From Halocafeteria seosinensis (Eukaryota > Sar > Bigyra > Bicosoecida), in contig LVLI01000301.1 in the NCBI GenBank assembly GCA_001687465.1, forward strand, positions 2 through 10,304: a DNA stretch of 10,303 nucleotides, read 5' to 3'. The notes below the pieces were generated by a model. That model was given only the letters and a program-made list of their open reading frames with translations, made no database searches and was not told the DNA's origin. Below are positions 1 to 6,116 of this stretch, piece by piece. A program made the translations under genes and the position numbers. Every line of letters begins with the position of its first letter. The first letter of the stretch is position 1.

Positions 1-86
1 TTATATACTTATATACTTCAAAAAGAATGAATTTATTTTATACTTAAAAACTTTTTAAAGTATTTAAGTATAAACAATTAATTAAA
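1..86. promoter_or_regulatory. AT-rich leader upstream of the interrupted 88-residue gene
   Basis: This stretch contains no gene. It starts with two tandem copies of TATATACT (2-9 and 10-17). An imperfect palindrome follows: TATACTTAAA at 39-48 pairs with TTTAAGTATA at 63-72, and an inner CTTT/AAAG pair lies at 51-54 and 57-60. The same ten bases TATACTTAAA recur at 3696-3705, 30 bases before the start codon of the polymerase/helicase gene; here they begin 48 bases before the ATG at 87. A shared promoter element is a reasonable inference, but in such AT-rich DNA a chance match cannot be excluded. Confidence 0.4.
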
Positions 87-254
87 ATGAAAGGACAATC
101 AGCACCTAAATTTTCACTACAAAATCATTATGAATATTCACCAATGGTTAAACGCATGTATGAAGATTGTTTAAATGTTAGTAATATTATTAGCAAGAAA
201 TATTCCAATAGTGATAAAAGAAATAGTATAATGAAGCTTATCACAAAGAAACTA
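87..254 (+). pseudogene. 5' part of a small hypothetical gene split by a transposon
   Basis: I do not recognise this protein. The first 56 codons (ATG at 87 to the CTA codon at 252-254) are native. The frame as it stands then runs into the transposon terminal repeat and stops at 294-296, so the last residues of that frame are transposon-encoded. If the element (255-3108) and one copy of its TA target are removed, the frame continues without a break through 3111-3206 and stops at 3207-3209, giving 88 residues. The native part is hydrophilic, rich in K, N and S, with no membrane segment or known motif. Codon use is AT-rich like the other virus-like genes and unlike the transposon. It would end one base from the stop codon of the convergent RING-finger gene, which fits the compact packing of a small virus. 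The restored frame over an exact excision is strong evidence that it was a real gene. Confidence 0.75.
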
Positions 255-284
255 CCAGTGGTTACCCAAAAGGTGCGGCCAGAA
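255..284 (+). repeat. Left terminal inverted repeat of the transposon
   Basis: This 30-bp sequence is identical to the reverse complement of 3079-3108. It follows TA at 253-254. After base 284 the two ends diverge. Confidence 0.95.
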
Positions 285-483
285 GCAGGGTATTGAAGCT
301 ACGCATTTACACAAACATCGTTTAAGCAGGCAAACGAACAATTTATCACGAATCAATGTGGCGGATGTTTTCATGTGTATCTCGTTTACAATCAACACTA
401 TAGTGTCGAATAATAGGCTCATACTTGGGTATACCCTCTTACGCGCGTTTTTTGGCGGTGTTAGTAGTCCCACCATGACAACC
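285..483. other. Left subterminal region of the transposon, no gene
   Basis: This is the stretch between the left terminal repeat and the stop of the catalytic frame. I see no supported gene in it. It includes ACGCGCGTTTTTTGGC at 441-456, nearly matching the sequence just inside the right terminal repeat (3070-3085). Confidence 0.5.
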
Positions 484-1896
484 TCACTGCGAATCTGGAA
501 AGTATGATGTAGCCCAGTACCGTTTCATATCATTGATTTGGGCTTGTGAAAAATTAGATCCTCGTTGTAAAAACTTGTCGAGAAGTGTCGGGTGAATCAT
601 TGGCCTTCCAAACGTGTCACGCGCAATCCCTAGGCTCCGAATTTCTTCCCGATCAAGAATGGCGGCGGAGAGTTCTTTCAGATAGTCCTGACGCCACTTC
701 TGAATTTTTCGAGGTGTGATATATCCCTCTTTACCGTTTTCGGATCCATAGAATATCTCATGAACTCTACAGAGAATGTTTTCAGCTGTTTCCCCAGGAC
801 GGTGTTTCGACGCTGAAAACTGTTTACTGTACAGCCAGTAGAGCTCAGAGCCATTAACTTCTGGAGCACGAGGAGGCTGCCATAGCAATTTAAGCCAGTT
901 CTCTTGACAACTCATCCAATAAGAATCACCAGCTTTGAGTAACTCGTTTATATGTCTCACTAAAACCTCGAGTTGACCCAGCATTAGTTCCGCTTTGTAT
1001 TTCTTCAAAACTGCTTGGGTCCAGGACTTTGCCTCAGATAAGATTGGGACCACTGGATTCCTTCCTCTTCGGCGATTTTCCATAAACTCGCCCAAACAGC
1101 AGGACACAGTTTGCTCCTCTGCAGAAGGATGTGTTTGGAACACTCGGTCACATTCGATGCGATATCCTTCCCGTGTCTCCTCCGCTGGATAAGGGCTTCT
1201 ATCGCTGCCTTTTGTTACTCCATGCTTTCTCACAATGGTCATTACAACATGTCTCCACCCCTGTCCAAACCCGCGTTGCCATATATCCGGCAGGTCACTC
1301 TTGTTCGCTTCACTAGGAGTCTTGTGACCCTCTTGCTTCGGGTTGTGATACCCTGCATTGTCAAGAACAAGGGTAACCGTTTTATACGGATACAAAGATC
1401 TCAACACAGGAATAAGACGGAATTTAAACCATTTTTGAAAGAGCGATGCGTCCATATTATGTTTGTAATCGTATCCAGAACCGTCAGATCGAAATATGTA
1501 TTCACAACTTAAGACTCCATTCCCTTCGTCGACAGAATCTGCAAGCGTCGTCTGAGGGCGATTCCCATTCCTATCGTTCACAAAAAGTGGCCCATGAGAC
1601 CAGGAAAACGCATGTACCATAACCAGTCTGCAGGAAGAGGTAGTATCTGCACCTCTTGCTTTTTTAGTTGACTTTTCAACCCAACTCTTTTGCAATCTGC
1701 GACCAGCATGTATCCATGATTCGTCGGCAAAGAGGAGTTCCGAGTTCCCTCGCTCTGCACCTTCGATTTCGTTGAGCAGCTTAACGAGAAACTTCTCAAA
1801 CAAAAATTGTCTGTAAATATTCCAATTTTGCAAGGGATCTTCTACTGCAGTTGCATATCTGTTTGAAGCATTACTAATGTTATAAGATGACCACAT
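484..1896 (-). CDS. Transposase, catalytic (DDE) part, Tc1/mariner-IS630 type
   Basis: This 470-codon frame holds the RNase H-fold catalytic domain that cuts and joins transposon ends in the nucleus. The visible triad is D58 (in LLFADESWIH), D179 (in VTLVLDNAGYHN) and E351 (in PPRAPEVNGSELYW), matching the DDE pattern of the superfamily, in which the last acidic residue sits in a P-x-x-x-E-x-N-like strand/helix. The gap between D179 and E351 is about 170 residues, far longer than the 34-39 residues of classic Tc1/mariner enzymes. Some relatives carry a helical insertion there, and the segment around KKYKAEL (298-304) resembles one. The ATG at 1896 is probably not the true start: the frame is open only back to a TGA about 15 bases earlier, and the DNA-binding end lies in the preceding frame (1923-2726). 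It lies inside the transposon and is unrelated to the virus-like genes. Confidence 0.85.
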   Translation of the reverse strand: MWSSYNISNASNRYATAVEDPLQNWNIYRQFLFEKFLVKLLNEIEGAERGNSELLFADESWIHAGRRLQKSWVEKSTKKARGADTTSSCRLVMVHAFSWSHGPLFVNDRNGNRPQTTLADSVDEGNGVLSCEYIFRSDGSGYDYKHNMDASLFQKWFKFRLIPVLRSLYPYKTVTLVLDNAGYHNPKQEGHKTPSEANKSDLPDIWQRGFGQGWRHVVMTIVRKHGVTKGSDRSPYPAEETREGYRIECDRVFQTHPSAEEQTVSCCLGEFMENRRRGRNPVVPILSEAKSWTQAVLKKYKAELMLGQLEVLVRHINELLKAGDSYWMSCQENWLKLLWQPPRAPEVNGSELYWLYSKQFSASKHRPGETAENILCRVHEIFYGSENGKEGYITPRKIQKWRQDYLKELSAAILDREEIRSLGIARDTFGRPMIHPTLLDKFLQRGSNFSQAQINDMKRYWATSYFPDSQ

Positions 1897-1922
1897 GAAA
1901 AGCGGGTTTGCACCACTTCAAC

Positions 1923-2726
1923 CTACTTGTATCCGAGCTCACGTTTCAAAGTCCTCCTAACGAGTTTGTAAGTTAGCTTTTCTTCGGGAAATTCCTCTTG
2001 AAGAACATTACGAATATCCGACACTGTTGCTCTTCCTTCTTCTTTGTTTAAGCGGTTCACTACCTCTTTCATGCGCTCATGAAGAAAACTGAGATCTTTC
2101 TTCGGCATTCCTCCTGGATTGCTGGCATAGAAGCCCCCATTTCCAGGCCCTGCGTCAAAATAATAGAATATTACTTTATCAACAGTAGAGCGGGCTACTG
2201 ATGATATCCGCGATATTAGTGTCCTTATGTGCCGCTCGCTCTGGGGCGTCTCTTTCAGCATGAAAAAGCTCTGGGTGATATACCATTCTTGCTTCACAAA
2301 CTCCGGTATCTGGAAGGCTTCTTTGACGCGCTCTATTTCTTCATCAAGGCGGCCTGTGGGGTCCATCTTCCCCGATATAACAACATATGTTAAGTACAGT
2401 CTTAATATAGTTTTCGATGTTTGCTTATCGATGAGGTTTGTCTTAGTACAATCATCCTTAAAATCCCTGCCACAGTCTTCAATTGGTAGAGTCCTTCGGG
2501 ATCGCTCCGCCGCTTGCTTTGCTTCCCGAATACTGTGGTCATAAAACGCAATTGTCCTCTTTCGTTTGTGATGTGTTTCGTATGCATTCTGTCTCCACGT
2601 TCGTATCGCTTCAGGGGTAATACTTCGTTTGTATGGGGAGTGCATGGACCTGTAGCTAACTGAGGGCCCACCGCGCGCCCCAGCATGCTGAGACGGTCCT
2701 CCTTGGAAGTGCTTCCGTGTGTTCAT
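1923..2726 (-). CDS. Transposase, N-terminal DNA-binding part (separate frame)
   Basis: This 267-codon frame lies directly upstream of the catalytic frame. Its last 55 residues (about 212-267, from LSFLHERMKEVV to KRELGYK) look like the winged-helix DNA-binding segment that precedes the catalytic domain in IS630/Tc1 transposases, including the typical run TYKLVRRTLKRELGY. Normally this segment leads straight into the catalytic domain; here a TAG at 1923-1925 ends the frame, and the catalytic frame, two bases out of register, begins 26 bases on. The catalytic frame is itself blocked by a TGA just downstream of that TAG, so one simple slip cannot join the two; a small deletion or more than one lesion is needed. 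Residues 1-210 are basic and hydrophilic, with a possible helix-turn-helix near 165-186, and otherwise unrecognised. A start at 2726 is plausible, but an earlier exon cannot be excluded. Confidence 0.7.
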   Translation of the reverse strand: MNTRKHFQGGPSQHAGARGGPSVSYRSMHSPYKRSITPEAIRTWRQNAYETHHKRKRTIAFYDHSIREAKQAAERSRRTLPIEDCGRDFKDDCTKTNLIDKQTSKTILRLYLTYVVISGKMDPTGRLDEEIERVKEAFQIPEFVKQEWYITQSFFMLKETPQSERHIRTLISRISSVARSTVDKVIFYYFDAGPGNGGFYASNPGGMPKKDLSFLHERMKEVVNRLNKEEGRATVSDIRNVLQEEFPEEKLTYKLVRRTLKRELGYK

Positions 2727-3078
2727 TTTGCAGTATTAGAATAAGACGATAACATGATTCAAGTACTTTAAAATTAACGTATAATTTACAAACATAATTT
2801 TTTAAATGTATATTAGCTTGTGTATAGCTGTGCGACATGGGTATAGTGCCGGGGTGCCTGCTCTGCCAAGCGTTCTGTTTTTTGAAATGTAAGGCACTGT
2901 ACTTCAACCTCAAGGCGACAGTGTGGTTCACAAACCTCGTGACGTAACTTACTGCCGAAAACGCGTTCACATGGTATTTTTTGTGCTAGTAAACAATAGA
3001 GCACTCAATCCATAGACCCCTACCATTTCCAAAGCCGCCCAGCAAGCTCTATTTTTGCTAAGTCTTGTGACGCGCGTT
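2727..3078. other. Right subterminal region of the transposon, probable transposase promoter side
   Basis: This stretch is upstream of the minus-strand transposase. It contains an AT-rich block at about 2740-2816 that would sit just before the transposase start. No gene is supported: open frames here overlap the terminal structure and resemble no protein. Confidence 0.4.
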
Positions 3079-3108
3079 TTCTGGCCGCACCTTTTGGGTA
3101 ACCACTGG
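3079..3108 (-). repeat. Right terminal inverted repeat of the transposon
   Basis: This is the perfect 30-bp inverted partner of 255-284, followed by TA at 3109-3110. Just inside it the bases ACGCGCGTTTT (3070-3080) also occur near the other end at 441-451, in direct orientation, and could be a subterminal transposase-binding motif. Confidence 0.95.
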
Positions 3109-3110
3109 TA

Positions 3111-3209
3111 GTAGAGCTCAAATCATTGTTAGACAGTGATTTTCATCTATTGTTGTCTAATGAAGAATGGGAAAATATCGGAAACTCTCACCTTTATTAT
3201 AGTAAGTAA
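3111..3209 (+). pseudogene. 3' part of the transposon-split hypothetical gene
   Basis: This holds 32 codons and a TAA stop (3207-3209). It is in frame with 87-254 once the transposon and one TA copy are removed. The segment is acidic and leucine-rich at first (ELKSLLDSDFHLLL), suggesting a short helix. The stop is separated by a single base (3210) from the stop codon of the convergent RING gene at 3211-3213, so the two native genes are packed without spare sequence. No function can be assigned. Confidence 0.7.
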
Positions 3210-3210
3210 A

Positions 3211-3560
3211 TTACTTGAATTCACACCGACAAACGGGACATACTTTCTTCTCTAGTTGATTCAAACATTCCACGCAGATTTGTGCCCACATCCGGTAATC
3301 TTAAGTTTATCTGGTATAATATCGTCACAACATACGGGACATTCCACCTTCTTTTTCAATTCTTTCAATAGTTCTTTTAATTCATTTTTAATATGTTTTG
3401 GAACCTCGTTCTGAATTATTCTTTGGTACTGAACAATTGTCTTATATTCTTCATCATGTTGTTCCTCTTTCAAGCTATAAAATTTAGCCCAAGCTTTTCT
3501 TCTTTGAGCTTCTAAGCTTTTATTCTTCTTTTCTAATTGTGCGTATGTAAGGGCAGGCAT
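3211..3560 (-). pseudogene. Coiled-coil RING-finger protein, one-base frameshift
   Basis: The start codon is at 3560. Residues about 7-70 are charged and helical, probably a coiled coil. Residues 74-93 begin a C3HC4 RING finger: CPVC (C74, C77), then CGH (C91, H93). As read, the frame fails right after the histidine and stops at 3261-3263. The neighbouring frame continues with exactly the expected remainder, ICVEC then VCPVC, and stops at 3211-3213. All eight metal ligands are therefore present across two frames, and one base is missing at the AAA run (minus strand) at 3279-3281. RING fingers of this type usually act as E3 ubiquitin ligases; small RING proteins are common in large DNA viruses of protists, where they may redirect host ubiquitin. 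The gene is convergent with the split gene and divergent from the polymerase/helicase gene. Whether the shift is decay or a sequencing error cannot be told here. Confidence 0.85.
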
Positions 3561-3734
3561 TATATATTATGTATTTGTTTAATAGATTAAAAAAAAATAA
3601 ATCATTTTTTAATCTTTTTTTAAATTGAAAAAGATTAAAAGGTTTTAAATTTAAAAAGAATAAAATAAATAACAAAAAAATGATTTTCTTTTTGTTATAC
3701 TTAAAGATAATTTAACATACACATACTATATAGA
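3561..3734. promoter_or_regulatory. Divergent promoter region between the RING and polymerase/helicase genes
   Basis: This 174-base, extremely AT-rich gap separates two start codons facing away from each other. It contains a 13-bp inverted repeat (3607-3619 with 3628-3640, core AATCTTTTT/AAAAAGATT, 8-base loop) and the decamer TATACTTAAA at 3696-3705, also found before the gene at 87. A TATATAG-like sequence lies immediately before the ATG at 3735. Because both neighbours start here, the hairpin is more likely a promoter or operator feature than a terminator. Confidence 0.5.
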
Positions 3735-5075
3735 ATGGAGTTCATAACAAACCTATTAACACCCGAAAAAACCGAATTCGTTGAAAAACAACTTATCCCA
3801 AACAAGCGTATTCTTGAGGTAGGAGTTAAATTTGCTTCTGAATTTCCCAGTAGTAACCCTGATTATAGCACTAAAAAAGTTTGTGAAGATTTGTTGAAAG
3901 TGGTCAGACATTCTAAAAATATTGGAAATTACCTTGAGGTTACACAATCTGAAAAACAATATGCTAATTACATTGGACGACAATATCCAACTGCTAGTAA
4001 AGGTAAAAGACAATTCCCCTTTTGTCTTGCTCAAGTTTCTAGACCTCTCAGAAATACCCTATGTGCCGACCATTATTATGATATTGATATGAAGAACTGT
4101 CACCCAGTAATCATAAAATTCTTATTTGAAACACTAACAGGGAAACAATCAGTCGGACTTGACTATTTTATTAAAAATAGAGATTTCATAATTGGTAAGA
4201 TTTCTGAACACTACGGTTTTGAATATAATAAAGATTTAGGGAAACAATACATTATCAATACTGTTTATAATGGTGGATATCGCCCTGCTATGTGGTATAA
4301 AAACAATGAAATTAAAGATGATGGTTGGAGACCTGAAAATTTTCAGAAATTTAGTGAAGAAATCAAACAAGTTAAGAAAGAATTGAAAACAAAATTCCCT
4401 GAATGGTGGAAATCCGTTAAACCACCTAATAAAACTTCCGAAGATGAAAAAGATAGGTCACGATTCAGCTTTATTACCCAACAAATTGAAAAGAAAATCA
4501 TTAACTTTCTCAAACAGTCGTCAGACCAGATGAATATTCCCGTTAAAGTTATGGCTTTTGATGGTTTCATGATTTATCAATCGGATTTAAATAAATCTGG
4601 TTTATCTCTGGATGATTATTGTAATCTTTTAACAACTAAAGCAAGGGATAAGTTCGGTATTGAAGATTTGACCATGGAGAATAAACCAATAGAAAAATCA
4701 GAATATGTTCTTGAAAAACTTGAAGAATTAGAGGACGATGACCCAACAGAAACACAATCAAATGAACGCGATAATAAAATTTTTGTTACTAACGATAAAG
4801 AAGCAACTAAAGCATTTATTGAAGAAAATAAGGATTATCTAGTATCAGATAACAATACTATTTGGGTAAAATTAGATAACCAATTATGGACTGAATATAC
4901 AGGAAGTCATAATTCAGTAGCACATTCACGCATTCAAAAATTAATTAGCGATACGCCTATCTATATGATAAACGGTGATAAACCACCTACTGAATATTCA
5001 GCTAATGTTAATGGCAATGATAAAATTATTAAGTTTCTTCGGGGACAATTACCTGAAACCCCTAATTTTTTTTAA
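3735..5075 (+). CDS. Polymerase-like module plus start of D5-type helicase (N-terminal part of a frameshifted fusion)
   Basis: This is a 446-codon frame. Three blocks resemble the active-site motifs of the TVpol-type polymerase module known from transposons and protist viruses: motif A YYDIDMKNCHP (114-124, acidic D116/D118), a motif B-like KQYIINTVYNGGYR (170-183), and motif C AFDGF (D276). In that family the module is fused to a superfamily 3 helicase, as here. Residues about 350-446, after an acidic linker (EELEDDDPTE), look like the D5_N region that precedes such helicases. The frame ends at TAA 5073-5075, within and just after a run of eight T (5066-5073). Skipping one T joins it to the frame holding the Walker motifs. 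Probable role: DNA replication of the element. The ATG at 3735 is a sound start, preceded by a 174-base AT-rich promoter gap. The motif-to-family match is from memory and moderately secure. Confidence 0.8.
   Translation: MEFITNLLTPEKTEFVEKQLIPNKRILEVGVKFASEFPSSNPDYSTKKVCEDLLKVVRHSKNIGNYLEVTQSEKQYANYIGRQYPTASKGKRQFPFCLAQVSRPLRNTLCADHYYDIDMKNCHPVIIKFLFETLTGKQSVGLDYFIKNRDFIIGKISEHYGFEYNKDLGKQYIINTVYNGGYRPAMWYKNNEIKDDGWRPENFQKFSEEIKQVKKELKTKFPEWWKSVKPPNKTSEDEKDRSRFSFITQQIEKKIINFLKQSSDQMNIPVKVMAFDGFMIYQSDLNKSGLSLDDYCNLLTTKARDKFGIEDLTMENKPIEKSEYVLEKLEELEDDDPTETQSNERDNKIFVTNDKEATKAFIEENKDYLVSDNNTIWVKLDNQLWTEYTGSHNSVAHSRIQKLISDTPIYMINGDKPPTEYSANVNGNDKIIKFLRGQLPETPNFF
5066..5073 (+). other. T8 homopolymer at the frame change of the polymerase/helicase gene
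   Basis: With eight T the upstream frame reads two Phe codons and TAA. With seven, it would read two Phe codons and continue as NKLWESNQHC into the helicase. The site fits a one-base insertion, a sequencing error, transcript slippage, or a programmed +1 shift at TTT-TAA. Confidence 0.8.
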
Positions 5076-6087
5076 TAAACTCTGGGAAAGTAACCAACAT
5101 TGCTTAGTTTTTAATGACGGAATCTATGATTTTATTGAACAATCATTCTATTCATTTGACGAATACCCTAAAGAAATCTACCCTATCTACAAAATTCATA
5201 AAAGTTATTTAGACCCCGTCAATCCTGAAATCAAAGAATGGGTGGAGATTAATTTCTTTAGAAACATATTCGCCGAATATTCAGATGAAGCTAAAAAGTT
5301 TATAACTAGGGGGATTGCTGGAATGGTAAAAGATAAACACTGGTTACAAATTAAGGGCGAACGAGATTCGGGCAAATCCATGTTCTTAAAATTTCTAGGG
5401 GGAGCTCTGGAATCTTACACTGGTTGGTCTGATTGGGATAGATTTAAAGATGGTAATGGGGACGACGATTCCGCAAAAAAAAATGGATGGTTAAAAGATT
5501 TTGAATTTAAGAAACTGATGTTTCTTTCAGAAAGTCGTACATCCGAAAAAAACCCTTTAAACGGTGATAAACTTAAAAAGGTCACCGGTGGTGACGGCAT
5601 TGAAGGACGAAAGCTTTTTGAAAATGTAAGCCGACCTATTTATAATCAATCCCGAATTATAGGAGTTAATAACGATGTTGTTTATATTCAACCGATTGAT
5701 GCTTACGAAACATGTATATTTTTCAGCTTACCTAACAAGTTTGTTCAGAATCCAAACCCAACTAAATCTTATCAACTACCACAAATTGTAGATATTGAAA
5801 ATATTATTAGAGACCCAAAATATCAAATGGCTTTAATTCACCTTTTAATTGAAGCCTTTGAACCCGAAAAACCTGTTCCATCTGAAGGCTTAAAATCTGA
5901 AAAAGAAGACATCGAAGAAGACCAAAAAACATTTGATGGGGTACTAAAGGAATATTACGAAATAACCCTTAACCACAATGATAAGGTTACAAATTCTGAT
6001 ATTACTAACTTAATGAAGGAACAATTAGGTTATACCCCTGTAGCGCGCCGAAGACCCCTCCATAATGTTATAGTATATATACTATAA
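5068..6087 (+). CDS. Superfamily 3 (D5-like) helicase domain (C-terminal part of the frameshifted fusion)
   Basis: This frame carries the ATPase core: Walker A GERDSGKS (5356-5379), Walker B LMFLSES (5515-5535) and a sensor-type motif C RIIGVNND (5653-5676), in the order and spacing of D5-type superfamily 3 helicases. These form ring-shaped helicases at viral replication forks. The frame is open back to 4975, but the segment before the T run is not protein-like, so the real entry is by a shift from the upstream frame at 5066-5073. After about residue KEYYEITLNHNDKV the C-terminal region, usually a small winged helix, is entered, but from 6039 the coding sequence consists of a perfect palindrome and ends at TAA 6085-6087 inside it. 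The last 15 or so residues are therefore palindrome-encoded and probably not native. Confidence 0.9.
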   Translation, partial: FFNKLWESNQHCLVFNDGIYDFIEQSFYSFDEYPKEIYPIYKIHKSYLDPVNPEIKEWVEINFFRNIFAEYSDEAKKFITRGIAGMVKDKHWLQIKGERDSGKSMFLKFLGGALESYTGWSDWDRFKDGNGDDDSAKKNGWLKDFEFKKLMFLSESRTSEKNPLNGDKLKKVTGGDGIEGRKLFENVSRPIYNQSRIIGVNNDVVYIQPIDAYETCIFFSLPNKFVQNPNPTKSYQLPQIVDIENIIRDPKYQMALIHLLIEAFEPEKPVPSEGLKSEKEDIEEDQKTFDGVLKEYYEITLNHNDKVTNSDITNLMKEQLGYTPVARRRPLHNVIVYIL

Positions 6088-6116
6088 CATTATGGAGGGG
6101 TCTTCGGCGCGCTACA
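6039..6116. repeat. Perfect 78-bp palindrome at the helicase 3' end; candidate TA-flanked MITE or hairpin terminator
   Basis: Every base from 6039 to 6077 pairs with 6116 down to 6078, with no loop. The outer arms are GC-rich (GCGCGCCGAAGACCCC) and the centre is TAGTATATATACTA. If the unit is taken as 6043-6112 between TA dinucleotides (6041-6042, 6113-6114), removing it with one TA takes out 72 bases, a multiple of three, leaving the helicase frame to run four codons further to a TGA at 6124-6126. Such a unit would be a minimal inverted-repeat element. Alternatives are a hairpin 3'-end signal like those at mimivirus gene ends, or a telomere-resolution-type palindrome. It shares no sequence with the transposon ends at 255-284. 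Confidence 0.85.

Larger units (their letters stand above)
255..3108 (-). mobile_element. Tc1/mariner-superfamily transposon, about 2.85 kb
   Basis: The element is bounded by perfect 30-bp inverted repeats (255-284 and 3079-3108) beginning CCAGTGGTTACCC, flanked by TA on each side (253-254 and 3109-3110), the standard target duplication of the Tc1/mariner superfamily. It carries two minus-strand frames, 1923-2726 and 484-1896, that together look like one transposase: a winged-helix DNA-binding end followed by a DDE catalytic domain. Its composition is visibly richer in G+C than the flanking DNA, so it came from a different source, most simply the host genome. The target was ACTAGT, a palindrome, so the repeats appear to extend two bases past the TA on each side. 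The subterminal stretches 285-483 and 2727-3078 hold no gene I can support. A frame break between the transposase frames suggests this copy is no longer autonomous. Confidence 0.92.

Noticed and set aside
252-476. Minus-strand frame of 74 codons after the transposase
   Set aside because: Its end is encoded by the terminal inverted repeat and crosses the element boundary, so it is probably not a gene.
1111-1512. Plus-strand frame of 133 codons opposite the transposase
   Set aside because: It lies wholly antisense to the clear DDE catalytic frame and has no recognisable protein features; the same holds for the other short plus-strand frames at 995-1316 and 2227-2544.
2656-2970. Minus-strand frame of 104 codons at the right end of the transposon
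   Set aside because: It overlaps the start of the transposase DNA-binding frame and the AT-rich promoter side, with no recognisable motif; likely a chance frame.
3607-3640. Hairpin read as a transcription terminator
   Set aside because: Both flanking genes start, rather than end, in this gap, so a promoter-side role is more likely.
3756-4570. Minus-strand frames opposite the polymerase/helicase gene
   Set aside because: They are antisense shadows of a frame with clear polymerase-like motifs; no independent evidence supports them.
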